Assembly (NCBI RefSeq): GCF_900129215.1
Contig: NZ_FQUQ01000001.1
Span: forward strand, 1,550,001 to 1,614,000
DNA length: 64,000 nt
Source of the DNA: Pedobacter caeni
Lineage (GTDB): Bacteria; Bacteroidota; Bacteroidia; Sphingobacteriales; Sphingobacteriaceae
Direction of reading: 5' to 3'
The translations under genes were made by a program, and so were the position numbers. Of the stretch, positions 41,140-49,639 are shown piece after piece (position 1 is the stretch's first letter; each line of letters opens with the position of its first letter). Under the pieces are notes generated by a model, which searched no databases, was not told the DNA's origin, and worked only from the letters and a program-made list of their open reading frames with translations.

Positions 41140-41820
41140 TTATTTAACGTCAGCAAGCTTCATTCCAATCATTTCCTCTAACGCATCTTTAGCAGTCAAC
41201 AGCGCTACTTCAGCTTGAATCTGTGAGGTTTGCGCATTGGTAAAGTTTATTCTGGACTGGTTATAATTGTCCATTGTTGTTTCACCTTTTGCAAATCTGT
41301 ATTTCAGATTATCAGCAGTATTTTTATTGTCCTGAACACTTTCTGTATAAATTTTCAATTGATTAATCGATTGAATATACGCATAATATCTCTTTTTAAC
41401 TTCAACTACCAAAGCCAGATCATATTCCTCTGCCTGAGCCTCAGCAATTTTCAATTCTGCTTTCGCTTTTTTTGCAGTGAATGGTTTCTGAAGGAAGGTA
41501 CCAAGGTTCACATTGATTCCGAATTGAAATCCATTTACGTTATATGGGTTGATGGGATCCAGTACAGATTTTTTTTCAGGTCTGTAAAAATAAGAGCCAT
41601 TGAAAATATCAAGATAGGACAATTTAGTAATCGGCAATTCAGCTTTAGCCTTTTGAACACCTTGGTCAAAAGCTTTTCTTCTTGGATAGTTTTGTTTTGC
41701 CAAAGCAATATATTTTTCCAGATCAGCGTATTTAATGCTGCTGATGATGGATTCCTGGGCATAAGTATCCAGGCTTAAAAGCATTAGAAATGCTATGGTA
41801 ATTTTTAATAGATTTTTCAT
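41140..41820 (-). CDS. TolC-like outer-membrane protein, half length
   Basis: A 226-aa protein with a signal peptide (MKNLLKITIAFLMLLSLDTYAQ, about 1-22). It resembles one half of an outer-membrane efflux (TolC/OEP) protein: a helical hairpin (ALAKQNYPRRKAFDQGVQKAKAE), a beta segment FQFGINVNLGTFLQKP, a second helix pair, and the tail AEVALLTAKDALEEMIGMK. Full TolC proteins are about 430-500 residues with two such repeats, so this is about half. The reading frame is intact, with normal start and stop, so it is more likely a short family member than a truncation. It lies in the place where Wza-type export proteins usually sit. A role in polymer export is inference. Confidence 0.8.
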   Translation of the reverse strand: MKNLLKITIAFLMLLSLDTYAQESIISSIKYADLEKYIALAKQNYPRRKAFDQGVQKAKAELPITKLSYLDIFNGSYFYRPEKKSVLDPINPYNVNGFQFGINVNLGTFLQKPFTAKKAKAELKIAEAQAEEYDLALVVEVKKRYYAYIQSINQLKIYTESVQDNKNTADNLKYRFAKGETTMDNYNQSRINFTNAQTSQIQAEVALLTAKDALEEMIGMKLADVK

Positions 41821-41885
41821 AATGAGTGATATCTTTTAATATTAAGATTGTTAATTTTTGGTTGTTTCTTGTTTTATTTGTCTTC

Positions 41886-42962
41886 CTACACTTCTTCTTT
41901 TTGAATTAAAGCAGGTATGGTTTTGAGGATAATTTTCAGATCCAGGAATATGGAATAGTTGGTCGCATAGTAGTTGTCCAGCTCCTTACGTTCGGTTTCT
42001 GACATGTCTTTTTTACCACGTTTGCTGATCTGCCATAAACCGGTTAAACCCGCAGGTCCCAGAAATCTTGTAGACCATTCATTTGTGGTTAACTGTTCAG
42101 CTTCGTATAATGGCAAAGGTCTGTTTCCTACAAGGGACATATCCCCGATAAAAACATTGATCAGCTGAGGAAGTTCATCTATACTCGTTTTCCTTAAAAA
42201 GGAGCCCAGTCTGGTGATGCGCGGGTCATCTTTAAATTTAACAAATGCAGCTTTCCCGTTTTTAGCATCAGACTCATTGGCATACTGATTCATTCCTGCC
42301 ATAGACTCTACCATCTTGTCAGCGTCACTCCTCATCGAGCGGAATTTATAAAAATCAAATATTTTATATCCGGCTCCCACCCGCTTGCTCTTATAAATCA
42401 CTGCACCTTTCGATTCCAGCTTGATGAGAATTGCCACTATGATAAAGATCGGAAACAGGAATAAAAGCGCCATTCCGGATGCAACGAGATCAAATGCACG
42501 TTTGGTCCAGGGAATCTGATATTCCATATCCACTTTTTGAGCAAGTTCCAATAGTTTCGGTTTAATCAACTTAAATTTAACTAAAAAATTAAGTCTTTCA
42601 CTGAAGTCTTCCAAAGGAAAAGGATAGGTATAATAGTCATTCACTTTCAGGTCCAGTGCCATCTTTCTCCAGGATTTGTCTTCTTTGATCCCCAACAGAA
42701 CGATGATCAGTCCTTGTAAGAGCGGATTCTTTTTAATCTCTTTGATTTGATCGAAACAATGCTTATTGTCATCTACCTCAATTAAAATGATATCGGGTAA
42801 AGTCAATAGAGACTGCTGATCGAGATACCTTTTAAAATCCTTCGGATCATCCATCTGGTCCACATTGGCATCAAACTCCTCCATGATCACTCCTTTCAAA
42901 AGTTTTCCAAAATGCACAATTTTTGCATTTATCTGAGGCCGGTTAATTGTAGAGGTTGTCAT
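41886..42962 (-). CDS. priming sugar transferase with N-terminal degenerate receiver-like domain
   Basis: A 358-aa membrane enzyme. The C-terminal half is a bacterial sugar transferase (WcaJ/PglC type): a hydrophobic segment 159-181, YKFRSMRSDA 205-214, the active-site region DELPQLINVFIGDMSLVGNR 262-281, GLTGLWQI 305-312. It would transfer a sugar-1-phosphate to undecaprenyl phosphate, starting each repeat unit. Residues about 12-130 have the alpha/beta alternation of a receiver domain: PDIILIEVDD 56-65 and DYYTYPFP 109-116. The phospho-accepting Asp is replaced by Glu62, the conserved Lys by Tyr113, and the N-terminal acidic pair is absent. The start overlaps the preceding receiver gene (TAATG). 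The receiver reading is by pattern, not by search. Confidence 0.88.
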   Translation of the reverse strand: MTTSTINRPQINAKIVHFGKLLKGVIMEEFDANVDQMDDPKDFKRYLDQQSLLTLPDIILIEVDDNKHCFDQIKEIKKNPLLQGLIIVLLGIKEDKSWRKMALDLKVNDYYTYPFPLEDFSERLNFLVKFKLIKPKLLELAQKVDMEYQIPWTKRAFDLVASGMALLFLFPIFIIVAILIKLESKGAVIYKSKRVGAGYKIFDFYKFRSMRSDADKMVESMAGMNQYANESDAKNGKAAFVKFKDDPRITRLGSFLRKTSIDELPQLINVFIGDMSLVGNRPLPLYEAEQLTTNEWSTRFLGPAGLTGLWQISKRGKKDMSETERKELDNYYATNYSIFLDLKIILKTIPALIQKEEV

Positions 42963-43465
42963 TATTTTATGAGTTGAGCGATTTGAGATTTCAGAATTGC
43001 GGGATTAAAAGGTTTCTCCAGGTAGCTGTCTATTTTAAAAGGCATCTGCTTCACCTTATCGGCTAAGTCTTCTGCTCCTGACAACAGGATTACCGGGGTA
43101 TTTCTATAAAAACCGCTTACTTTGAGGTTTCTGATTAATGTGCTTCCATCAAAGTAGGGCATCATCAGATCTGAGATGATCAAATCCGGATCGTTTCCTT
43201 CTTCCAGCCAGGCGATGGCTTCGATCCCGCTCTTTTTGATGATCAGGTCATAATCGGCAGCTAAAATGAAACTTAGCAATTTCAGAATACTCAGTTCGTC
43301 ATCTACAATCAGGATACTTTTTTTATCATCTGGTTTAATTTCCATGTACTCGTTACGCTGATTTTTACTTGAATTCCATAGCAAAAACCTATCCACATAA
43401 GGCATATTCCCTATTTTAGGAGCTTTGCTGCCTGTGCTGTTGTTACTGGTTCTTTGTGTAAACAT
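42962..43465 (-). CDS. stand-alone response-regulator receiver domain
   Basis: A 167-aa protein of one CheY-like receiver: VDDELSI with acidic pair Asp55-Asp56, phospho-acceptor Asp99 in LIISDLMMP, Ser129 (LLSG) and Lys151 (YLEKPF). There is no output domain. The N-terminal 40 residues (MFTQRTSNNSTGSK...) are low in structure. An internal ATG (MEIKPDDKK at 43345) would also leave the full receiver, so the true start is uncertain. Its stop overlaps the start of the sugar transferase gene by one base. No histidine kinase is in the window. As it precedes the priming transferase, it may control the enzyme by protein contact. Confidence 0.88.
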   Translation of the reverse strand: MFTQRTSNNSTGSKAPKIGNMPYVDRFLLWNSSKNQRNEYMEIKPDDKKSILIVDDELSILKLLSFILAADYDLIIKKSGIEAIAWLEEGNDPDLIISDLMMPYFDGSTLIRNLKVSGFYRNTPVILLSGAEDLADKVKQMPFKIDSYLEKPFNPAILKSQIAQLIK

Positions 43466-43516
43466 AATACTTTTTCTATTGATCCCCCTTATTCAATTTA
43501 ATCAGTATAGATTAAA

Positions 43517-43888
43517 CTATTTAATACTGATTTCGAATGTCCTTTTACGCGTTTCCCCCGCATTCCAGTCATTCAGTTCATTAGATACAATCCGGCCAAA
43601 TGAATCGATCACTACCAGTCTGATCTTTTGTTGTTTTTTTGACAACACCTCAGTCTTCAGGTCAAAATCACCAGCATAGAAAAAAGAGATATCGTTACTT
43701 CCTTTATCAATCCCCACATTGAACTCCTTGGTATAAACCTGATAATTAACTTCACAATCATTGCACTCTACTCTCAAAAGACCTTCTCTCTTCAGAATCA
43801 CATTGGATAAATTATCCAGCGAGGTGTCTTTTTTACAACTGAACAAAGACACCAAAAGAAACAACAATAATGTATATTGAATTCTCAT
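43517..43888 (-). CDS. small lipoprotein of unknown function
   Basis: A 123-aa lipoprotein: MRIQYTLLLFLLVSLFSC with Cys18, followed by KKDTSLD. The mature part has a CNDC motif at about 42-45 and beta-type segments, then DFDLKTEVLSKKQQKIRLVVID. It is the first gene of the minus-strand glycan run, 51 bases upstream of the receiver gene. It may be a periplasmic accessory of the export machine. No family recognised. Confidence 0.7.
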   Translation of the reverse strand: MRIQYTLLLFLLVSLFSCKKDTSLDNLSNVILKREGLLRVECNDCEVNYQVYTKEFNVGIDKGSNDISFFYAGDFDLKTEVLSKKQQKIRLVVIDSFGRIVSNELNDWNAGETRKRTFEISIK

Positions 43889-44277
43889 TTTAGGTTGTGG
43901 TTACGATTGGATAAAGGAAAAAACCACGCCAATAAGAAAAAAGACAAACTTGGACAAGGGCATCCGGCTTAAAAACAAAGATTAGGGCCAATGAGGACCG
44001 CTTTTCCCTTATCATTTAATTTTCAGCTATTCCACAAATGATCTTTTCCGGGTAGTTTATTTACCCAAAACCTACCCCATTGTGGGCATTTTTCTACAAT
44101 TTACAAAAATGGGAATTGGGGAATTCGATGGCCAAAATTGTGTTTTCAACCATTTATTTATTTCAGTTGACGGAATTGTCCGGCTACCGAACATTTTCTG
44201 ATTGTTCCGTTCAAAATAAAGCACAGAAATCTATCAATTTGACAAAAGAAGGAAGAGAGATTTTTATGATTTCAAGA
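43889..44277. promoter_or_regulatory. presumed promoter region of the polysaccharide operon
   Basis: A 389-base stretch without a supported gene, upstream of the minus-strand glycan operon. It contains short inverted repeats GGGTAG (44050-44055) and CTACCC (44072-44077). I found no full-consensus promoter on either strand. A plus-strand frame from 44080 runs straight through the next palindrome and has no protein-like features. Confidence 0.4.
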
Positions 44278-44325
44278 GAAAAGCCAGATAAAAAACCTGT
44301 ATACAGGTTTTTTATCTGGCTTTTC
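44278..44325. terminator. perfect 48-bp palindrome, probable terminator
   Basis: A flawless inverted repeat with no loop: arms of 24 bases, centre CCTGTATACAGG (44296-44307), outer part rich in A then T (AAAAGCCAGATAAAAAACC and its complement). It lies 22 bases beyond the stop of the glycine-zipper lipoprotein gene, so it most likely ends that transcript. A-run and T-run symmetry makes it work in both directions. Confidence 0.8.
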
Positions 44326-44347
44326 AGAAAAACGGGTAATTTTATAA

Positions 44348-44830
44348 TTAATTCTTCGGCTGTACTCTTCCTGATTTCCTATCCTGGGCTCTACCAATCA
44401 CATAACCGGTACCAGCACCCACAACTCCACCGATAATTGCACCTCTACCATCTTTTTTGTCAATCAGAATACCTCCCAAAGCTCCTGCCCCGGCACCAAT
44501 AACGGCACCTTTTGCAGCCTGGCTCCAGCCTTTTTTCTTTGCAGGTACGGCAGCTTCATTATGGGAAGAAGAACTATTGCTGGTTCTTGCCGATGCTGCT
44601 TCATTTCTTTCTGCAAGCAAAAGCGTTCTTTTTTCCTGTTTAGCTTTTTCTTCTTTCACGATTGCTACCCTTTCTTTTTCCCGGGCATCTGCTCTTTTAA
44701 AACTATCCAATTTCAGACTATCTTTTACGGCAACAATTGCTTGTTGTCTGATCATCGCTTCTTGCTTCGCATTATTTGAACATGCTGATAATATGATCGC
44801 CAATGCTGCTACTGAAAATATCTTTTTCAT
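44348..44830 (-). CDS. glycine-zipper lipoprotein
   Basis: A 160-aa lipoprotein. Signal MKKIFSVAALAIILSAC gives Cys17. Next comes a highly charged Lys/Glu/Ala-rich helical region (about 20-85), then a Ser/Asn stretch, then a glycine zipper with GAVIGAGAGALGGILI and GAIIGGVVGAGTGYVIG at about 108-145. Such YMGG-type zippers insert in membranes or pack tightly against one another, and are common in envelope proteins. I chose the ATG at 44830; the 12 extra codons up to 44866 are not signal-like. Function not known. Confidence 0.82.
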   Translation of the reverse strand: MKKIFSVAALAIILSACSNNAKQEAMIRQQAIVAVKDSLKLDSFKRADAREKERVAIVKEEKAKQEKRTLLLAERNEAASARTSNSSSSHNEAAVPAKKKGWSQAAKGAVIGAGAGALGGILIDKKDGRGAIIGGVVGAGTGYVIGRAQDRKSGRVQPKN

Positions 44831-44958
44831 GGGAATTTGTTTTTTGGTGATGATTGACCATAACATTTATTGCGGTTTCTGAGCAATAGGTTTACGATCA
44901 TTTCATAAAATATATATTTGTTTTACATGGGTATACTGTAAAAATGATGCCAAACTAC

Positions 44959-45165
44959 TCATTTGTCCATCAAAGGAGTATAAGTAACTGGCCCTATTGC
45001 ATTATGATTATCGTCTTCACCGTCTGGATTTCCAGAAATACGGTCATTGTCTGTATTCAAATGACTATAATAAGAGAAGCTTTCTGAGGACTGATCTGCA
45101 TCCAGTCCGAGGTTGTCCGGCTCTTCATAAGTCCTCTTTTTAGGTCTTTTCATCTCTTTATCCAT
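44959..45165 (-). CDS. small acidic protein of unknown function
   Basis: A 68-aa hydrophilic protein: a basic N-terminus MDKEMKRPKKRTYEEPDN, then a long Ser/Asp/Asn-rich stretch with many acidic residues, ending TPLMDK. It has no cysteine, membrane helix or repeat. Composition resembles small, disordered Sphingobacteriaceae proteins. ORF length and codon usage are plausible, but no family is recognised. Confidence 0.5.
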   Translation of the reverse strand: MDKEMKRPKKRTYEEPDNLGLDADQSSESFSYYSHLNTDNDRISGNPDGEDDNHNAIGPVTYTPLMDK

Positions 45166-45340
45166 TTTATCAGTTTTAAATTTCTACAGGGAAGCTGATC
45201 TCTTTACCTTAACAATCTATCTCTAAATAGGTTTTAACAACATTAAATGCCTTTTATTTAAATTGTTTCAAGCCCTGTTTAAACATTTTGATATTAATAT
45301 TCTATTCATTATTTTCACATCGAAATATATATATAATAAT

Positions 45341-45547
45341 ATGCGTACAACAGGAAAAGTTAAATGGTTTAATTCTGCAAAAGGATTTGGATTTATAACT
45401 CCAGAAGATGGAGGAAAAGATATTTTCGTACATTTTTCTGCGATTGCAGGAGATTCATTCAGAGAGTTGAATGAAGGAGACAGCGTAGAATTCGAATTGA
45501 ATGAAGGAAAAAAAGGTCCTGAAGCGTCAAACGTAACAGTTCTTTAG
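45341..45547 (+). CDS. cold-shock domain protein (CspA family)
   Basis: A 68-aa OB-fold protein. RNP1 is KGFGFIT at 14-20 and RNP2 is DIFVHFSAI at 27-35, preceded by GKVKWFNSA. It binds single-stranded RNA and DNA and acts as an RNA chaperone. Start chosen at the ATG at 45341 (MRTTGKVKW); the frame reaches back to 45263, but those residues are hydrophobic, A+T-driven, and not part of the family. The preceding 175 bases are very A+T-rich and may form the long leader known for csp mRNAs. A hairpin terminator follows. Start and length match typical CspA proteins. Confidence 0.95.
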   Translation: MRTTGKVKWFNSAKGFGFITPEDGGKDIFVHFSAIAGDSFRELNEGDSVEFELNEGKKGPEASNVTVL

Positions 45548-45563
45548 TCTCAATTCAATTTAT

Positions 45564-45600
45564 AAAAGAGGGGTATGTTTAGGCATTACCCCTTTTTTAT
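45564..45600 (+). terminator. hairpin terminator of the cold-shock gene
   Basis: GGGGTA and TACCCC (core arms within 45564-45598) flank a loop of about 12 bases with partial inner pairing, followed by a T-run, beginning 17 bases after the stop. Confidence 0.75.
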
Positions 45601-45633
45601 TGCTTCGCCACCATTCCGGAAATACAAAATAAA

Positions 45634-46479
45634 ATGCCAACAACTCCTCCTACCCCGATCACCACCATCAGCATCCTTGGCTGTGGCTGGTATGGCTTAG
45701 AGCTTGCCAAAAATCTAATCGCAGCGGGTTATACCATAAAAGGGTCCAGTACCACAACAGAGAAACTGCAAACACTTTCTGATGCAGGCATTCAACCTTA
45801 CCTCATCGATTTTCAACAGGACCAGCAACATTACGATCCTGATTTTTTTGAGACAAACCTCTTACTGATCAGCATTCCTCCAAAAAGAAGCAGTCAGGAG
45901 CAACATACTTTCTGTCAAAAGATTGCGGGTATCGCCGCTATTGCAGAACAGCATTATGTAAAACAGGTCATATTTATCAGCTCCACAGCTGTGTATGGAG
46001 ATCATAATATGGAAATCAACAGTTCCAGTCCTGCCTCCCCCGACACCCCATCCGGCAAAGCCATGCTGGAAGCAGAAAAGCTATTGAGCACCCAAAGAAG
46101 CTTTACAACCACCATCTTTCGTTTCAGCGGACTAATTGGCCCTGGCAGAAATCCCGGAAGGTTCTTTGCCGGAAAACAAAACATCCCCAACGGACAGGCC
46201 CCTGTTAATCTGGTACACCTTAAAGACTGTGTTGGCTTCAGCATGGCAGTCCTCAAAAACCAATCGTTCGGACATATATATAATGTATGTTCACCCGATC
46301 ATCCCAGCAGACAGGAATTCTATGTTAAAGCCGCTCAGGTTTCCGGCCTTCCGCTTCCTGGCTTTATAGATGAACTACAGCAATGGAAGAGGATATCCAG
46401 TGAAAATCCTTCGGCTGATCTTAATTATCAATACCAGATCAGCAATTTTTCAACATGGATGGATGCGGATAAATTATAA
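45634..46479 (+). CDS. NAD-dependent epimerase/dehydratase-like SDR protein
   Basis: A 281-aa extended-SDR-like protein. The Rossmann motif ISILGCGWYGLELAKNL at about 12-28 (GxGxxG) binds NAD(P). The expected tyrosine motif is partly visible as SSTAVYGD (about 117-124), and the substrate region FRFSGLIGPGRNPGRF resembles the YeeZ-like subgroup. A strict YxxxK is not clear, so catalytic activity is uncertain. It is likely cytoplasmic. The following nuclease gene is 38 bases away and probably co-transcribed. Confidence 0.8.
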   Translation: MPTTPPTPITTISILGCGWYGLELAKNLIAAGYTIKGSSTTTEKLQTLSDAGIQPYLIDFQQDQQHYDPDFFETNLLLISIPPKRSSQEQHTFCQKIAGIAAIAEQHYVKQVIFISSTAVYGDHNMEINSSSPASPDTPSGKAMLEAEKLLSTQRSFTTTIFRFSGLIGPGRNPGRFFAGKQNIPNGQAPVNLVHLKDCVGFSMAVLKNQSFGHIYNVCSPDHPSRQEFYVKAAQVSGLPLPGFIDELQQWKRISSENPSADLNYQYQISNFSTWMDADKL

Positions 46480-46517
46480 AAAATGATAACTTGGCTCCAA
46501 TAAGGAATACCACAACT

Positions 46518-47915
46518 ATGAAATTGACCATTTGGGGAGCAGCAAGACAGGTAACAGGGAGTATGCATCTGCTGCAATTAGAAGATTATAATATATTGGT
46601 TGATTGTGGTCTCGATTATGAGAAAGACACCTATCAGGAAGAGAATCAATATTTTCCTTTTGATCCCTCCGATATTGACGTGGTTATCCTGACCCATGCA
46701 CACATTGACCATTCCGGGAATTTACCCACTTTAATTAGAATGGGCTTTGAAGGACAAATCCTTTGCACTCCCCCAACAGCAGACCTTACGGAATTGCTCT
46801 TACTGGATTCTGTTCAGATTTTCCTCAGCAAGCAACACAAATCAAAATCGAAAGGCCGCCGTGGAAGAGGTTCTGGCACCGGCCCGCAGCCTTTATACCT
46901 TCAAAAGCACGTCATGGATACCGTAGAAAGGTTTGTGACCATCGGCTTTCATAGAGATTTTCGTTTAAACGGTAACGTTTCTTTAACATTCATCCCCGTT
47001 GGCCATTTGTTGGGAGCAGCAGCAGTAGTGTTGACCGTTCAGGACCAGGGCCGGGAAAAGAAAATTGCGTTTACAGGAGATATCGGAAGAAACAATTATC
47101 CGGTACTGGTAAATCCGGAACCTATCCCACAAGTAGATTACCTCGTTTCAGAATCCACTTATGGGGGCAAAATCCACAGCTCGGATGTCAGTCTGGAGCA
47201 AAAATTAGTAGAAACCATTAATGAATCCTGTGTTAAATTTCCCGGCCGGTTGATCATTCCGGCTTTTAGTATTGGCCGGACCCAGTCTTTGGTCTATGCC
47301 TTAAACCAGATTTTCAGTAAAGGCTTGCTCCCACCGGTTAAAATTTTCGTAGACAGTCCGATGGCAGAAATTGCAACGGACATTTACCGCAGACACCATG
47401 ATCTGGTAAATGATGAGGCTAAAGAATTCTACAAACAGAAAGGTGATGAATTTGAATTTGAAGAGCTTTCCTATGTAAATGATAAAAAAGAAAGTTTATC
47501 CATTTCAAATTACCATGAACCCTGTATCATTATTTCTTCAGCCGGAATGCTCGAAGGCGGAAGAATACAGGACCACCTTTATTATAACATTCAGAACTAC
47601 TATTGTACGATATTGTTTATTGGGTATTGTGCAAAAGGCACCTTAGGCAACCGTCTTTTACGCGGAGATCCAATCATCAGACTCAGAAACCGCGACCTTA
47701 TGGTTTATGCAACCATCCAGCAAACAGATCTGTTGAGTGGACATGGTGATCACAACGACCTTGTCAATATGGTGAAACATCAGGACCCCGCACAATTAAA
47801 AAGAGTATTTCTCGTTCATGGAGAAGACAAGAGCACCCAAAGCTTGTCGGAAGCCCTCAGCGAAATTGGCTACCAGGTCAGCATTCCGGAAAAGGGAGAA
47901 GTCTTTGAGTTATAG
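46518..47915 (+). CDS. beta-CASP metallo-beta-lactamase-fold RNase-like protein
   Basis: A 465-aa MBL-fold hydrolase with a beta-CASP insertion, the architecture of CPSF73-type and related bacterial RNA-processing nucleases. HxHxDH motif THAHIDHSG at about 59-67, later TGDIGRNNYP with the metal-binding Asp, then the inserted beta-CASP domain with IIPAFSIGRTQSL, a DSPMAEIATDIYRRH helix and IISSAGMLEGGRI, ending with LSGHGDHNDL and HGEDKS at the C-terminus. Start at the ATG at 46518; a TTG at 46491 is in frame but adds nothing typical. Substrate is unknown; RNA cleavage is known for the group. A metabolic or DNA role cannot be excluded. Confidence 0.9.
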   Translation: MKLTIWGAARQVTGSMHLLQLEDYNILVDCGLDYEKDTYQEENQYFPFDPSDIDVVILTHAHIDHSGNLPTLIRMGFEGQILCTPPTADLTELLLLDSVQIFLSKQHKSKSKGRRGRGSGTGPQPLYLQKHVMDTVERFVTIGFHRDFRLNGNVSLTFIPVGHLLGAAAVVLTVQDQGREKKIAFTGDIGRNNYPVLVNPEPIPQVDYLVSESTYGGKIHSSDVSLEQKLVETINESCVKFPGRLIIPAFSIGRTQSLVYALNQIFSKGLLPPVKIFVDSPMAEIATDIYRRHHDLVNDEAKEFYKQKGDEFEFEELSYVNDKKESLSISNYHEPCIIISSAGMLEGGRIQDHLYYNIQNYYCTILFIGYCAKGTLGNRLLRGDPIIRLRNRDLMVYATIQQTDLLSGHGDHNDLVNMVKHQDPAQLKRVFLVHGEDKSTQSLSEALSEIGYQVSIPEKGEVFEL

Positions 47916-48085
47916 TCTTCTTCCCCTCTTTTAACTTTCGATTTCTTTCTAAAAAAAGAGGAATTGTAGCAAATACTATACAAAAAAACACCGCATTTAT
48001 CAAAAAGGATATATTTTATTAATATCCCGACAAAGACATTAACAAGCTGACTATAAGCTTATTTCAATTTATTTTCCATCAAAAA

Positions 48086-48093
48086 TAGCTTTG
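48086..48093 (+). promoter_or_regulatory. candidate -7 box of the OmpA-family gene
   Basis: TAGCTTTG matches TAnnTTTG; the -33 region (around 48062) has only a partial match. Transcription would start near 48099, leaving a leader of about 67 bases. Confidence 0.4.
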
Positions 48094-48165
48094 GCAAGGT
48101 TATTACAAGGAGGTTAGCAGTTCAGCATAAAAACTGGATGCACATATATCTAATTGAAAAAGAAA

Positions 48166-49518
48166 ATGAAATCTAACATTACAAAAGCCGCAATGGTAGT
48201 TGCCCTATTGGGAGTATCATCGCAATTATTCGCTCAAGATACAGCGCCTGAAACTACAGGACGCTTTGGAAAAAAAGAATTCCGTACCTGGTCAATCGGT
48301 GGACATGCAGGTGTGTTGAGTTCCAACACCATCTTTAATGGCCCGCAACGCGATTTCGAGGCTGCTAAAGAAAGCCTGGGTTATGGTGGTTACATCAAGA
48401 AACAAATCTTGCCTTCTTTAGGTTTACAACTTGACGTTTTAGCTGGTAAAGTTAAAGGCTTAAGAGCTTTTGATACTTTTGATGCTAATGACAGACCAGT
48501 TTACCATGCAAACACAAGCTTTGAAACAAGCTTAGAATGGTCGGCAGCCTTAAACGCTGTTTACAATGTAGCAAACATCAGCATTAACAGAGAAAATGCA
48601 GTTTTAATCCCTTACGTAAAAGCGGGTGTGGGTTATATGTCATCTGGTGCGAGAGTAACTGATGGTGCTATTACTGAGAGCAGAGGTTTCAAAGACGGAT
48701 ATTTTATCCCGGTAGGTGCTGGTTTTAAATTAGGTATCGCCAAAGGTATCAATTTAGACTTTGGTTATGATGTTAACTTTACTAAAACAGCTGAATTTGA
48801 CGGTTATAACTCTGGTAATGGTAAATTCGATAAATTCTCTTACGGACACGCAGGTTTAGAATTTGCTTTGGGTAGCAAATCAAAACCACAGTTACAAAAC
48901 TACAGCTCATTGGCTAACTTACGTAACCAAAGTGCAGAAGAAAGTGCTGACCTGAGAAGAGCTTTATCTACAGCAGAGCAAAATGCTAAAAGAGATAAAG
49001 AAGCAATGGAAGCTAAATATGCGCAGGAAATGGGTGATGATGATGGTGATGGTGTAGCTAACAAATTTGACAAATGCCCAGGTACTCCTTCTGGAACTAT
49101 CGTTGACGGTGCAGGTTGTACATTAAAAGCAGCTCCAGCAATTATCAGAGAAAAAATCATCGTTACTGAAGCTGACAAAAAAGTAGTGAACGAAGCGATC
49201 AGAGATTTAGAATTTGATTTAGGAAAAGCGACTATCCGTGCTAAATCTTACCCTACATTAAACCGTGTTGCTGCGCTACTAGTAGAGAAAAACTTCAGCT
49301 TAAAATTAGCTGGACACACAGATAACACTGGTAAAATGGCTTTAAACTTACGCTTATCGAAAGACAGAGCTGAGGCAATCAAAGCTTATTTAGTATCACA
49401 AGGTGCAAATGCTTCACGTATCGAAGCTACAGGTTACGGACCTAACCAACCAATAGCAACTAACAAAACTGCTGCTGGTCGTCAGAAAAACCGTAGAGTT
49501 GAATTTAGTTTGTTCTAG
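48166..49518 (+). CDS. OmpA-family outer-membrane protein
   Basis: A 450-aa protein: signal peptide about 1-23 (to SQLFAQ), an N-terminal outer-membrane beta-barrel (about 30-240) rich in alternating aromatic and polar residues, a helical linker, a thrombospondin-type-3-like calcium motif DDDGDGVANKFDKCPGTP, and a C-terminal OmpA peptidoglycan-binding domain with LAGHTDNTGK, NLRLSKDRAEAIKAYL and AAGRQKNRRVEFSLF. It links the outer membrane to peptidoglycan and is usually abundant. Its gene uses an unusually high share of codons such as TTA, GGT and GCT, compared with the glycan genes, consistent with strong expression. Start at ATG 48166; a TTG at 48154 is in frame but less likely. Confidence 0.93.
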   Translation: MKSNITKAAMVVALLGVSSQLFAQDTAPETTGRFGKKEFRTWSIGGHAGVLSSNTIFNGPQRDFEAAKESLGYGGYIKKQILPSLGLQLDVLAGKVKGLRAFDTFDANDRPVYHANTSFETSLEWSAALNAVYNVANISINRENAVLIPYVKAGVGYMSSGARVTDGAITESRGFKDGYFIPVGAGFKLGIAKGINLDFGYDVNFTKTAEFDGYNSGNGKFDKFSYGHAGLEFALGSKSKPQLQNYSSLANLRNQSAEESADLRRALSTAEQNAKRDKEAMEAKYAQEMGDDDGDGVANKFDKCPGTPSGTIVDGAGCTLKAAPAIIREKIIVTEADKKVVNEAIRDLEFDLGKATIRAKSYPTLNRVAALLVEKNFSLKLAGHTDNTGKMALNLRLSKDRAEAIKAYLVSQGANASRIEATGYGPNQPIATNKTAAGRQKNRRVEFSLF

Positions 49519-49536
49519 TTTAATCAATTAATAATG

Positions 49537-49567
49537 AAAGGCCGGCAAGAAATTGCTGGCTTTTTTT
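49537..49567 (+). terminator. hairpin terminator of the OmpA-family gene
   Basis: GCCGGCAA (49541-49548) pairs with TTGCTGGC (49553-49560) with one G-T wobble, followed by seven T. Confidence 0.85.
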
Positions 49568-49639
49568 ATGCACTGAAATTCCGGATACCATAAAAACAGA
49601 GGAGCTTAATTCAGGAGGAAGTTGAGGAAGATTATGCTG

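Noticed and set aside
41140..41820. Reading the TolC-like gene as a truncated pseudogene
   Set aside because: Signal peptide, start, stop and domain are intact and neighbouring sequence shows no missing half; a short family member is more likely.
44080..44436. 118-aa plus-strand ORF upstream of the glycan operon
   Set aside because: It reads through the 48-bp palindrome and then antisense into the glycine-zipper gene; no domain or signal.
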